Of a DNA stretch of 37,057 bases, positions 9,578 to 17,702 are shown piece after piece (position 1 is the stretch's first letter; every line of letters starts with the position of its first letter). The translations under genes and the position numbers were made by a program. Origin of the DNA: VGBK01 sp043810615 (lineage in GTDB: Bacteria; Actinomycetota; Acidimicrobiia; Spongiisociales; UBA11373); contig JBDROA010000002.1 in assembly GCA_043810615.1 (NCBI GenBank), positions 1 through 37,057 of the forward strand, written 5' to 3'. Under the pieces are notes generated by a model, which worked only from the letters and a program-made list of their open reading frames with translations, was not told the DNA's origin and did not search any database.

Positions 9578-10311
9578 GGATACCCCACCTCCCACAGGGT
9601 GAGGCCGTGGGGCGGGACCACCCCCCGGGCGGCGTGGCGATCGCGGGCCTCGAGGATGCCGGGCACCACAGCGGGGTCGAGGCGGCCCCGGCCGGCCTCC
9701 ACGCAGAGGGCCACCATGGAGCGCACCATCTGGTGGCAGAACGCCGACGCCTTCACCTCGAATACGAGCAGACCCTCGGGCTCACGCCACCAGGCGGCGG
9801 CGACCACCCGGCGCACCGTGGAGGCCCCCTCCACCGCCCGGCAGAGTGAACCAAAATCGTGCTCCCCCAGGAACGCCCCGGCCGCCCGGGACATGGCCGC
9901 CTCGTCCAGAGGGGTGCCGAAGTGCCAGGTGGTCCAGCGACGGGCCGGGTCGGGCACCGGGCCGTCGTCGATCAGGTAGCGGTAAGTGCGGGAGACGGCG
10001 GAACGGCGAGCGTCGAAGCCCTCGGGCGCCTCTGCCACCGCCCGGGCCACCACCTCAGGAGCCAGCAGGCGGTTCAGCGACCGCTGCAGGTGGGCCGGGT
10101 CGAGCGCTTCGGACACGGTGAACGACACCACCTGGCCCCGGGCGTGGACCCCGGCGTCGGTGCGCCCCGCCACCGTGGTTTCCACGGGATGGCGCAGCAC
10201 GAGGACCAGGGCCTCCTCCAGGCAGCCCTGCACCGTGCGCACCCCGGCGTTGGCGGCATAGCCGCGGAAGCCCGACCCGTCGTAGGACAGGTCGAGGCGG
10301 TAGGTGGGCAT
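9574..10311 (-). CDS. truA: tRNA pseudouridine(38-40) synthase TruA
   Basis: TruA isomerises uridines 38-40 in the anticodon arm of many tRNAs to pseudouridine. The start at 10311 gives 245 residues beginning MPTYRLDLSYDGSGFRGYA. The nucleophile Asp52 lies in AGRTDAGVHARGQVV, with LNRLLAPEVV, SRTYRYLI, HDFGSLC and FCHQMVRSMVA further on, all canonical. The ATG overlaps the stop of the membrane-protein gene as TGATG, and the stop overlaps the next gene as GTGA. In many actinobacteria truA directly follows rplQ; here the ClC gene and a decayed patch lie between them. Confidence 0.95.
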   Translation of the reverse strand: MPTYRLDLSYDGSGFRGYAANAGVRTVQGCLEEALVLVLRHPVETTVAGRTDAGVHARGQVVSFTVSEALDPAHLQRSLNRLLAPEVVARAVAEAPEGFDARRSAVSRTYRYLIDDGPVPDPARRWTTWHFGTPLDEAAMSRAAGAFLGEHDFGSLCRAVEGASTVRRVVAAAWWREPEGLLVFEVKASAFCHQMVRSMVALCVEAGRGRLDPAVVPGILEARDRHAARGVVPPHGLTLWEVGYP

Positions 10312-10799
10312 CAGAGCACCGACAGGGCGGAGAGGGCCAGCCAACCGCCGTACCCGCCGGCGGCGGCCGCCGCCGCCCGGGCCGGCGACAGGTCGAGCGA
10401 CACCCGGGCCGCCTGCCACAGGCAGGCCAGGAGCCACGCCGACGACGCTGCCAGGGCGACCCGGGGCGGGAGGAAGGGGCGCAGCAACAGCGAGACCACC
10501 AGGGGAGGGAAGGCCAGGCCGGTGGCGGCCATGACGCTGGGGAAAGTGCCGTCGCCCTCGAGCACGTGGCGGCCCGCCAGGTAGGTCAGCCCGGAGAGCG
10601 CTACCCAGGAGAACACCCCCCCGACCACGAACGCGGCGACGGCGAGCAGGCCGGAAGTGCCGAGGATCCCGGGCACGGCCAGCACCAGGTACACCACCGC
10701 CACCACCATGGCCGCGTCGGCCACGCCCTCACGCGCCAGCACCATGCGCAGGTAGGCCTGGCGGCGCAAGAACAGGCCCGGAAGGATCACTCGCCACAT
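10311..10799 (-). CDS. Yip1-like integral membrane protein
   Basis: This 162-residue membrane protein starts MWRVILPGLFLRRQAYLRM at 10799; longer upstream frames are not protein-like. After about 30 residues it has roughly four hydrophobic segments: MVVAVVYLVLAVPGILG, LLAVAAFVVGGVFSWVAL, a segment near GLAFPPLVVSLLL, and ASSAWLLACLW. The charge pattern and the conserved-looking GLTYLAGRHVLEGDGTF between helices 2 and 3 fit the Yip1/DUF1282-like group of small bacterial membrane proteins. Function is unknown. It heads the group with truA and is translationally coupled to it. Confidence 0.7.
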   Translation of the reverse strand: MWRVILPGLFLRRQAYLRMVLAREGVADAAMVVAVVYLVLAVPGILGTSGLLAVAAFVVGGVFSWVALSGLTYLAGRHVLEGDGTFPSVMAATGLAFPPLVVSLLLRPFLPPRVALAASSAWLLACLWQAARVSLDLSPARAAAAAAGGYGGWLALSALSVL

Positions 10800-10942
10800 G
10801 GGTCCAAGGATACGGGGGAGCCGGGTGTGACCGGGGAGGGTTGCGGGCCCGGCCGCACGCCGGGCCTGCTCGGCTGCTGGGGAGGCCCCCTCCGCTCGGC
10901 GGCCGCCCGGTCCCCATGCCCGGGATTCGTTCCGGGCGCCGC

Positions 10943-10984
10943 CTCTCGCCTCCCCCGGCACGAGGGTGTCGGGGGAGGCGAGAG
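10943..10984 (-). terminator. Very strong 19-bp hairpin
   Basis: The arms are 10943-10961 and 10966-10984, with a GAGG loop and only one G-T pair. It begins 1 base after the stop of the monooxygenase pseudogene on the minus strand. There is no T run. It is probably the old terminator of that gene or a repeat element. Confidence 0.55.
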
Positions 10985-10985
10985 T

Positions 10986-11671
10986 TCACCGCCCTCGCTT
11001 GGGCTCGTCCCGCCGGGCCACCCAATCCCGCCAGCAGGCCAGATCGAAGGTGGCCCGCCCATACCGAAGGTCAACCGACCCACCCCGGCCTCGAGCAGGG
11101 CGTCTCCGTAGGACTGGTCGCCGAATCTCCCCGTCGGCACCCCGCCGGACCGCTCGATTCCCACCGGGTCCCGGCCGATCCCCCCGCACCACCCATCCAG
11201 GACCTGGTTCTTGTGGGCCATCTCCTCGGGTTGGCCGAAGCCCTGCCAGATGTCGGCGGGCTCGGCGGTGATGCGCAGTGTCACCTTCACGCCGCCGCCG
11301 ACCAGGATGGGCACCCGGCGCACCGGGGGCGGGGTGCCCTGGGCCAGGCGCTCCCGGAGCACGAGCAGATTGGCGGCCAGGCCCCGAAGGCGGCCGCCGG
11401 GGGTTCCGAGCTCGTAGCCGAACTCGTAGCCGAACCCGTCGTAATCCCGCTGGAACCAGCCGCTCCCGATGGCCATATCACCCGGCCGCCCGAGATGTGA
11501 TCCACGGTGCCCACCACGTCGGCCGGCTATTTGGGGGTGCGGTACGAGTTGCCGGTGACCAGAGGGCCGTTCTCCACCCGCTGCGTCGCCTCGGCCAGCG
11601 AGGCCAGCATCGTCCAGCACTCGAAGTGCTTCCCGTCGGGGTCGTCGTAGAGCGGGTAGCGGTGGTCCCAG
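10986..11671 (-). pseudogene. Luciferase-like (F420-dependent LLM) oxidoreductase, degraded
   Basis: Several minus-strand frames together spell a luciferase-like monooxygenase. In order they give YPLYDDPDGKHFECWTMLAS, LVTGNSYRTP, an in-frame TAG at 11527-11529, VGTVDHISGGRVI, a one-base loss near 11475, IGSGWFQRDYDGFGYEFG, VPILVGGG, ADIWQGFG, EEMAHKNQVLD and, after another shift near 11050, CWRDWVARRDEP with a stop. The N-terminal 60-70 residues are missing; the 16-bp tandem repeat begins exactly there. A 12-bp tandem duplication (11411-11434) adds four residues. The intact family uses F420 to oxidise or reduce varied substrates. With a stop, two shifts and a truncation this copy is dead; sequencing error alone is unlikely to explain it all. 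Confidence 0.85.
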
Positions 11672-11735
11672 TTGCAGACAATGTCGATTGCAGGCAATGT
11701 CAATTGCAGACAATGTCAATTGCGGACAGCTTCGA
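11672..11735. repeat. Four tandem 16-bp repeats, AT-richer than surroundings
   Basis: The units begin at 11672, 11688, 11704 and 11720 and follow TTGCAGACAATGTCAA; the last unit is the most diverged. Across unit junctions each copy makes ATTGCAGACAAT, an imperfect dyad of the ATTG-N4-CAAT type, as in operators of some GntR regulators. There are no spacers, so it is not a CRISPR array. A regulatory role is inferred. Confidence 0.8.
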
Positions 11736-11747
11736 TGCCGATCTCCT

Positions 11748-11787
11748 CGCCGACTACGCCGCCCGGCGCAGAGCGGCGTAGTCGGCG
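11748..11787. repeat. Perfect 15-bp inverted repeat
   Basis: CGCCGACTACGCCGC (11748-11762) and its exact complement (11773-11787) flank a 10-base loop. It lies 12 bases after the tandem repeats, with no T run and no gene overlapping. It may be a hairpin in a leader RNA, a terminator or a mobile-element end. Confidence 0.8.
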
Positions 11788-11946
11788 TACCGGGGATGGA
11801 CGTGGAGGGCAATGCGGGTCGGGCGTACGGCAGGGCTCCCGAATAAGGGGACCGTCGGAAGGAAGCCTGCCGGCGCTCGCAGCCGCAGCCAGGTGCGGGT
11901 CGCGCGGGCCACCGACACCGGCTTACACTCCCTTCGGGAGGTTCCT

Positions 11947-12630
11947 ACGAGACGAACCTTGATCCTGACCGCGGCCGCGCTGACCTTCCTCGCCGCCTGC
12001 GGCGAGGGGCCCGACGGGGCCTTCACGACCGCCTCCAGCACCTCGACCACCACCAGCAGCACCACCAGCAGCACCACCCCCCCCGTGCTGCGGTGCGCCT
12101 ACTACGACATCGAGGGCTGCGCCGTCTTCGGCCTGGTACTGGCCGAGCCCCGGCCCACCGCGGCCGCCTTAGCAGCCGTGGCCGGCCTGCCGGGGGTGGC
12201 CATCGCCGTGTGGCGAGGCGACCTCGTCTGCGTCATGGAGTTCAACATGGGGGCCCCGGGCCCGGTGCCCACCGTGCCTTCCCGCTTCGCCTACGTCGAT
12301 GCCGAGGGCATCCGCGAGCGCCGCCTGGCCACCTCCGGCTCCTTGGCCCCGCCGATCACCGGGATCCACATCTCCGAGTCTGCCTGGAACCACTGGGAGG
12401 ACCAGTGGGCTCAGGCCCAGCAGGAAGGGGTGCTGGCGGAAGCGGTCGCGGTGTACTTGCCGAGGGAACTGGTTGCCGACGGGCCCCCCGCCGGCTTCCG
12501 GGCCATCGTCCGCCTCCCCTGGCGGCGCACCGACACCATCGACCCCTCGTACGCCGGCGAGCTGCTGCTGGAGACGGAGGACTTCCCCGCCGGCTACCTG
12601 AGCGAGCCGGCTGCCCTCGTCTGCGAGTGA
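11947..12630 (+). CDS. Secreted lipoprotein of unknown function
   Basis: The protein starts with a lipoprotein signal peptide: RRTLILTAAALTFLAAC, with lipobox LAAC. After the cysteine comes a flexible Thr/Ser linker (TTASSTSTTTSSTTSSTTPP) and then a globular domain of about 180 residues with YYDIEGCAVFG, a VCVMEFN strand and SAWNHWEDQW. I do not recognise the domain. The start is uncertain. GGGAGG at 11936-11941 sits 5 bases before ACG at 11947, which gives an ideal signal peptide. TTG at 11959 has a poor distance and loses the arginines; GTG at 11893 would give an unusually long N-region. The protein should be anchored on the outer face of the cell membrane. It converges on the ClC gene, 33 bases apart. 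Confidence 0.7.
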   Translation, partial: TRRTLILTAAALTFLAACGEGPDGAFTTASSTSTTTSSTTSSTTPPVLRCAYYDIEGCAVFGLVLAEPRPTAAALAAVAGLPGVAIAVWRGDLVCVMEFNMGAPGPVPTVPSRFAYVDAEGIRERRLATSGSLAPPITGIHISESAWNHWEDQWAQAQQEGVLAEAVAVYLPRELVADGPPAGFRAIVRLPWRRTDTIDPSYAGELLLETEDFPAGYLSEPAALVCE

Positions 12631-12663
12631 GCGCCCCACCGGCCTGCGGCGCAGTCCGCCGGC

Positions 12664-14919
12664 TCAGGTTCCTTGCGCCACCCGCAGCCGCTCCACGAAC
12701 TGCTCCCGAGCTGCGGGGTGGGCGAACAGGGTCACCACGTCGCCGCTCAGCACGAGGGTGTCGCCCGCCGGCACGAGCATCTCCCCGTTCCGACACACCG
12801 AGACGATGGTGCAGCCCTCCGGGATCGGGATCTCCCGTATTGCCCGTCCGTCGGCCACCGATCCGGCGGGGATCTCCACGTCGTAGAAGCGGGCCGTCGG
12901 CTCCCGCCCCACCCGATCGTGCTCGCCGGTCCAGTCGTCCAGCCGCAACCGCTCGGCCAGGTGCCGGTAAGCCGCCTCCGCGGCGAAGACGGTGATGACG
13001 TCCCCGGCCCGCAGCATCGTCTCCCCGTGGGGCACAGACACCCCCGTCCCGCGGCGGACCGAGACGATGGTGCACTCGGCGGGCAGGGGCAGGGCGCGCA
13101 CCGCCCGGCCGTCGGCCAGGGAGCCCGGGGGGACCTCGAGGTCGTGGAAGGAGGCACCCGGGTGGGTGCGGGCGCGCAGCCGCTCTCGACGCATCTCGTG
13201 GTGTACCTCGCTCCCCAGAGCGCGGTGGTAGGCGACCACTGCTTCCTTGCGCCCAAAGAGGCCCACCAGGCGGCGGGAGTCGTCGGCGGCGACCACAGGA
13301 AGTCCTCCCACCCCCAGGGTGGCCATGCGCTCCAGGGCCTCGGACACCGGACTGGCCGGCGTCACCGTCACCGGGCGCGGGGTCATGGCCTCGGCGGCCG
13401 TCACCTGGTCGGAGGGGCCCCCGGTGCGGGCGATGTCGCTCACTGTGATCACCCCCAGGAGCCGACCCTCCCCCACCACGGGCAGGCTGCGATGCCGGTG
13501 GCGGTCGAGGAGGCCCTGCACCTGAGCCGTCGTCATCTGGGGATCGACCACCAGATCCACTGGTGAGACCACCTCGCTCACCCGAACCGTGTCGAGCAGG
13601 TCGATCTCCCCCCGGGGCCGCAGGCGGATCCCCCGGCGGGCCAAGGCCATGGCGTAGACGCTGTCGCGGTGCACCCGGTCCCCGACGAAGGTGGCCAACG
13701 AGGCGGCGAGCATCAGCGGCAACACCAGGCTGTAGTCCCCGGTGATCTCAAAGACGATGAGAATAGAGGTGAGCGGAGCGCGGGCCACGGCTGAGAAGGT
13801 GGCGGCCATGCCCACGATGGCGAATGCCCCCGGCCGGAGGTCCGAAAAGCCCCAGACCGGGGCGATGAGCGTGGCGAAGCCCGCCCCCAGGGCGGCGCCG
13901 ATGAACAGGCTGGGCATGAACACGCCCCCGAACCCGCCCGCCCCGAGAGTCAGCGAGGTGGCCACCACCTTGTAGCCGACCAGGGCCAGCGCCGACCACC
14001 ACACCACATCACCGGAGTCGAGCGCCGAGATGAACCCGCGCACCACTTCCTGGCCGGTGCCGAGGATGTCGGGCTCCACCCAGCCGATCCCGCCCACCGC
14101 CAGGCCGAGGAGCACCGGGCGCATCCAACCCGGTCCCCGGTGAGGCAACGTATGAACCCCGTCGAGCACCCGGAGGAACCCCCAGGCAACGGCGACCGCC
14201 ACCAGTCCTACGAGGGCGTAGAGAAGCAGTTCCCGGGCCTCTCCCAGGCCCAGGCTTCCCGGCGCCCGCAGGATCAACTCCTCGCCCACGATGCTGCGGG
14301 TGGTGACCGCGGCGGCGACCGACGCCACCACCACCGCATTCAGGTGGCGGATGGCGAAATTGCCCAGGATGACCTCGATGGCGAAGAACATGCCGGCGAT
14401 GGGGGCATTGAAGGAGGCTCCGATGGCGGCCCCCGCCCCGGCGGCCACCAGGCTGCGCACCCGATCCTCCCCAAGGCCGGTGTGACGGGCGATCGACGAG
14501 CCGATGGTCGCCCCGATCTGCACGATCGGGCCCTCGCGTCCCACCGAGCCGCCCAGGCCCACGGTGAGTGCCGTAGCCACGATCTTCAGCGGGGCCCCCC
14601 GGGTGGGCAGGTACCCCGATCGGATGGCCACTGCTGCCGCCGCTTCCGGCACCCCGTCCGCGGCGACCTCGGGGAACCTGCGGGAGAGCAGCCAGGCCAG
14701 CAGCAGCCCCACCGGCACTGCGCCCAGCGCCACCACCCTGGGCAGCCCGGTCTCCTCACCGAGCCAGCGTGCCAGGTGTATTACCCCGTCGATGGCTCCG
14801 ATCAGAGCGGCGGCGGCGAGCCCGACCACCACTCCGACGGCTGCCGAGAGGAGCAGAAACGCGGCGGTGCCCCCGGGCCGTAGCAGGGCGCGCCACCAGG
14901 CCTGGAGACGCTGAAGCAT
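12664..14919 (-). CDS. ClC chloride channel/antiporter with two CBS and two TrkA-C domains
   Basis: The protein has 751 residues. Residues 15-430 are the ClC membrane domain with GSVGREGP (gating Glu129), FFAIE (Glu182, where the proton glutamate of antiporters lies), GAGGFGGVFMPS and GDYSLVLPL. The first ion-binding motif, usually GSGIP, is changed to ADGVP at 88-91, so selectivity may differ. Two CBS domains (about 448-500 and 510-565) likely bind a nucleotide. Two TrkA-C/RCK-C domains follow (about 585-655 and 668-745); they are similar to each other, each with a PxGSxADGRAxR block followed by CTIVSV, and may sense a ligand. The gene lies 44 bases downstream of rplQ on the same strand and may be read through from the alpha operon. 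Confidence 0.9.
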   Translation of the reverse strand: MLQRLQAWWRALLRPGGTAAFLLLSAAVGVVVGLAAAALIGAIDGVIHLARWLGEETGLPRVVALGAVPVGLLLAWLLSRRFPEVAADGVPEAAAAVAIRSGYLPTRGAPLKIVATALTVGLGGSVGREGPIVQIGATIGSSIARHTGLGEDRVRSLVAAGAGAAIGASFNAPIAGMFFAIEVILGNFAIRHLNAVVVASVAAAVTTRSIVGEELILRAPGSLGLGEARELLLYALVGLVAVAVAWGFLRVLDGVHTLPHRGPGWMRPVLLGLAVGGIGWVEPDILGTGQEVVRGFISALDSGDVVWWSALALVGYKVVATSLTLGAGGFGGVFMPSLFIGAALGAGFATLIAPVWGFSDLRPGAFAIVGMAATFSAVARAPLTSILIVFEITGDYSLVLPLMLAASLATFVGDRVHRDSVYAMALARRGIRLRPRGEIDLLDTVRVSEVVSPVDLVVDPQMTTAQVQGLLDRHRHRSLPVVGEGRLLGVITVSDIARTGGPSDQVTAAEAMTPRPVTVTPASPVSEALERMATLGVGGLPVVAADDSRRLVGLFGRKEAVVAYHRALGSEVHHEMRRERLRARTHPGASFHDLEVPPGSLADGRAVRALPLPAECTIVSVRRGTGVSVPHGETMLRAGDVITVFAAEAAYRHLAERLRLDDWTGEHDRVGREPTARFYDVEIPAGSVADGRAIREIPIPEGCTIVSVCRNGEMLVPAGDTLVLSGDVVTLFAHPAAREQFVERLRVAQGT

Positions 14920-14963
14920 GGCACGGCGACCTTACCAGGAGCCCCGGGCCTCGCCCGCGACCG

Positions 14964-15314
14964 TTAGATGAGCTCGATGACCGCCATCTCGGCGCCGTCA
15001 CCGCGACGCGGGCCGAGCCGGACGATGCGGGTGTACCCGCCGGGCCGCCCGGCGTAGCGGGGGGCCACCTCGTCGAACAGCTTGGTGACCACCTGGCGAT
15101 TCTCGATCTCGGCCAGCACCTGGCGCCGGGCGTGGATGGTGCCGGTGCGGGCCTTGCTGATGAGCCGCTCCGCCAGGGGGCGGACCAGCTTGGCACGGGT
15201 CACGGTGGTCGTGATGCGCCCCTCCCAGAATAGGTCCTGGGCCAGGTTGCGCAGGATGAGGTGGTGGTGGGTGGGGCTTCCCCCGAGGCGGCGCCCCTTC
15301 TTGGGCTGAGGCAT
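14964..15314 (-). CDS. rplQ: 50S ribosomal protein L17
   Basis: L17 is a 50S protein near the peptide exit tunnel. It has 116 residues, with the typical start MPQPKKGRRLGGSPTHHHL, a central VRPLAERLISKAR and the C-terminal YTRIVRLGPRRGDGAEMAVI. The ATG overlaps the rpoA stop as TGATG, the standard rpoA-rplQ coupling. It is the last gene of the alpha cluster here. Confidence 0.97.
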   Translation of the reverse strand: MPQPKKGRRLGGSPTHHHLILRNLAQDLFWEGRITTTVTRAKLVRPLAERLISKARTGTIHARRQVLAEIENRQVVTKLFDEVAPRYAGRPGGYTRIVRLGPRRGDGAEMAVIELI

Positions 15315-16267
15315 CAGCTACGACCCTCCTCGTCGCGCGCCGAGCGCAAGGAGAGGCCGAGCTCGTCGAGTTTGGCCACCACTTCCTCCAGGCTCTTCTG
15401 CCCGAAGTTGGTGATGTTGAGCAGATCTTCTTCGGTCTTGGTGACCAACTCACCCACCGTCTGGATCTGGGCCCGGCGCAGGCAGTTGCGCGGCCGCTCG
15501 GACAGGTCGAGCGCCTCGATGGGCAGCTCCAGGTCGGGCGAAGCGGTCTCCGCGGTGATCACGTCGCCCAGTTCCAGGCCGATGCCCTCGCCGACCCCGG
15601 CGAACAGCCCGATGAGCTCCCCCAGGGTCTTGCCGGCCGAGGAAACCGCCTCGCCGGGCGTCACCGCACCGTTGGTCTGCACGTCGAGGACCAGGCGGTC
15701 GAAGTTGGTCATGACCCCGACCTGGGTGCTCTCCACGATGTAGGAGACGCGCCGCACCGGGGAGAAGATGGAGTCGATGGGGATGATGCCGATCGTGTCG
15801 CCGCGAGCATTGCGGTCGGAGGAGCGGTAGCCCACGCCGCGCTCGGCGGTCATCTCGATCTCGAGGCGTCCGGAGGCCGACATGGTGGCCAGGTGCAGGT
15901 CGCCGTTGACCACCTCTACCCCGGTGGGGCACTTGATGGCGCCGGCGGTCACCTCGCCCTTGCCCTTGGCGGACAGGTACAGGGTGTGCTGGGGCTCGGT
16001 GGCCTCGATTGCCAACACCACCTGCTTGAGGTTGAGCAGCAGGTCGACGACGTCCTCGACGACGCCGTCCACCGTGGAGAACTCATGCTGCACGCCCTCG
16101 ATGCGCACGGTGGTGATGGCCGCGCCCGGGATGCGGGACAGCAGGGTGCGGCGCAGGGTGTTGCCCAGGGTGTAACCGAAGCCCGGCTCGAGCGGTTCGA
16201 CTACGAACCGCGAGCGGGTCTCGGAGACCTGGATCTCCTCGATCTGGGGACGCTGGACGATGAGCAC
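15314..16267 (-). CDS. rpoA: DNA-directed RNA polymerase subunit alpha
   Basis: RpoA nucleates assembly of RNA polymerase and contacts UP elements and activators. The product has 317 residues, the usual size, starting at GTG (16267). The N-terminal domain (about 1-230) shows EPLEPGFGYTLGNTLRRTLL, where the beta-contact residues lie. The C-terminal domain (about 245-310) has ELSERPRNCLRRAQ-type sequence and NITNFGQKSLEEV, the DNA-binding helix-hairpin-helix. A 12-base gap separates it from rpsD. The domains and length are normal. Confidence 0.97.
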   Translation of the reverse strand: MLIVQRPQIEEIQVSETRSRFVVEPLEPGFGYTLGNTLRRTLLSRIPGAAITTVRIEGVQHEFSTVDGVVEDVVDLLLNLKQVVLAIEATEPQHTLYLSAKGKGEVTAGAIKCPTGVEVVNGDLHLATMSASGRLEIEMTAERGVGYRSSDRNARGDTIGIIPIDSIFSPVRRVSYIVESTQVGVMTNFDRLVLDVQTNGAVTPGEAVSSAGKTLGELIGLFAGVGEGIGLELGDVITAETASPDLELPIEALDLSERPRNCLRRAQIQTVGELVTKTEEDLLNITNFGQKSLEEVVAKLDELGLSLRSARDEEGRS

Positions 16268-16279
16268 AGTTACTGCCCC

Positions 16280-16906
16280 CTACTTCGAGTACAGCTCGAC
16301 GATCAACTGTTCCTGGACCTGGGTATCGATCTGCGCCCGGCTGGGCAGGGCGTGGACCACGATGCGGCGACCGGGGCCGTCGATCTCCAGCCACTCCGGC
16401 TTCGACCGGCCGCCGGCCGTGTCGAGGGAGTGCTGCACGACCAGCATGTTCAGGCTGGGCTCGCGCATGGTGATCTCGTCGCCGGAGCGGAGCCGGTACG
16501 AGGCAATGTCGGCCCGGCGCCCGTTCACCCGGAAATGGCCGTGGGAGACCAACTGGCGGGCCTGGGCTCGCGACTCGGCGAAGCAGGCCCGGTACACCAC
16601 GTTGTCGAGGCGGCTCTCGAGGATGCGCAGCAGGTTCTCGCCGGTGATGCCCTTCTGGCGGGCGGCCTGGAGGTAGTAGCCGCGGAACTGCTTCTCGAGC
16701 ACGCCGTAGATGCGGCGGGCCTTCTGCTTCTCGCGCAACTGGACCAGGTACTGGGTGTCGCGCACCCGCCCGCGGCCGTGGTCACCAGGCGGGTAGGGCT
16801 TCTTCTCGATGGCACACTTGGAGGACTCGCAACGGGCCCCCTTGAGGAAGAGCTTGGTCTTCTCGCGGCGGCAGAGCTTGCAGACGGAATCGGTGTAACG
16901 CGCCAT
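16280..16906 (-). CDS. rpsD: 30S ribosomal protein S4
   Basis: S4 is a primary 16S rRNA binder that starts 30S assembly. The product has 208 residues. The N-terminus has four cysteines (C9, C12, C26, C31) in CKLC and CESSKC, so this is the zinc-binding form. The S4 RNA-binding domain is seen as LLRILESRLDNVVYR and LVSHGHFRVNGRR. The ATG lies 3 bases after the rpsK stop. In other bacteria S4 represses its own operon; no leader structure could be assigned here. Confidence 0.97.
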   Translation of the reverse strand: MARYTDSVCKLCRREKTKLFLKGARCESSKCAIEKKPYPPGDHGRGRVRDTQYLVQLREKQKARRIYGVLEKQFRGYYLQAARQKGITGENLLRILESRLDNVVYRACFAESRAQARQLVSHGHFRVNGRRADIASYRLRSGDEITMREPSLNMLVVQHSLDTAGGRSKPEWLEIDGPGRRIVVHALPSRAQIDTQVQEQLIVELYSK

Positions 16907-16909
16907 GGC

Positions 16910-17299
16910 TCAGCCCCTTCCCCGCCGCTTCTTCTGACGCACGCCGTTGTGGGGGATGGGGGTGATGTCGCGGATCCCCGTCACCTCCATGCCCATGGTC
17001 TGCAGGGTTCGGACGGCGGTCTCCCGACCGGCCCCGGAACCCCGCACCACCACGTCTACCTTGCGCATGCCGTACTCACCGGCACGGCGGGCGGCCTGCT
17101 CGGCGGCCACCTGGGCGGCGTAAGGAGTCGACTTGCGAGAGCCCTTGAAGCCGACGGTGCCGCCGGAGGTCCACACCAGGGTGTTGCCCTCCAGGTCGGT
17201 GATGTTGATGATGGTGTTGTTGAACGAGGCGGTGATGTGCGCCTGCCCATGGAGGATGTTCCTCCGTTCCCGCCGCCGGGACCGCTTCTTCTCAGCCAC
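16910..17299 (-). CDS. rpsK: 30S ribosomal protein S11
   Basis: S11 is part of the 30S platform near the mRNA exit. It has 129 residues from a GTG start with CGGAGGTG just upstream. Typical blocks are HITASFNNTIINITDLEGN, WTSGGTVGFKGSRKSTPYAAQ, VVVRGSGAGRETAVRTLQ and ITPIPHNGVRQKKRRG. The N-terminal basic stretch KKRSRRRERR is short, as in actinobacteria. It lies between rpsM and rpsD in the standard order. Confidence 0.97.
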   Translation of the reverse strand: MAEKKRSRRRERRNILHGQAHITASFNNTIINITDLEGNTLVWTSGGTVGFKGSRKSTPYAAQVAAEQAARRAGEYGMRKVDVVVRGSGAGRETAVRTLQTMGMEVTGIRDITPIPHNGVRQKKRRGRG

Positions 17300-17316
17300 C
17301 TACACCTCCGCGGGCG

Positions 17317-17697
17317 TCAGTGCTTCCGAACCTTCTTCTTGCCGGCGATCGCCTGGCGGGGCCCCGTGCGGGTCCGAGCATTGGTGTGAGTGCGCTGTCC
17401 GCGAACGGGGAGGCCGCGCCGGTGGCGCAACCCCTGGTAGGTGCCGATCTCGACCTTCCGCTTCACGTTCTGGGTGATCTCGCGCCGCAGATCGCCTTCC
17501 ACACGGTAGTTGCTGTCGATGTACTGCCGGATGCGAGCTACCTCGTCGTCGGTGAGATCGCGGATCCGGGTGTCCCGGTCGAGACCCAGGACGTCACACA
17601 TCTCCCGGGCGCGGGTGGTGCCCACGCCGAAGATGTATGTCAGCCCGATCTCGACTCGCTTCTCCCGGGGCAGGTCGGCCCCTGCGATACGCGCCAT
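17317..17697 (-). CDS. rpsM: 30S ribosomal protein S13
   Basis: S13 sits in the 30S head and bridges to the 50S subunit and P-site tRNA. It has 126 residues starting MARIAGADLPREKRVEIGL, with YIFGVGTTRAREM (helix-two turn-helix), QYIDSNYRVEGDLRRE and the basic tail GQRTHTNARTRTGPRQ. The ATG is 5 bases after the rpmJ stop. Length and motifs are normal. Confidence 0.97.
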   Translation of the reverse strand: MARIAGADLPREKRVEIGLTYIFGVGTTRAREMCDVLGLDRDTRIRDLTDDEVARIRQYIDSNYRVEGDLRREITQNVKRKVEIGTYQGLRHRRGLPVRGQRTHTNARTRTGPRQAIAGKKKVRKH

Positions 17698-17702
17698 CTA
17701 GT

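Noticed and set aside
11672..11735. CRISPR array
   Set aside because: The repeats are directly adjacent with no spacers, only 16 bp long, and no cas gene is near.
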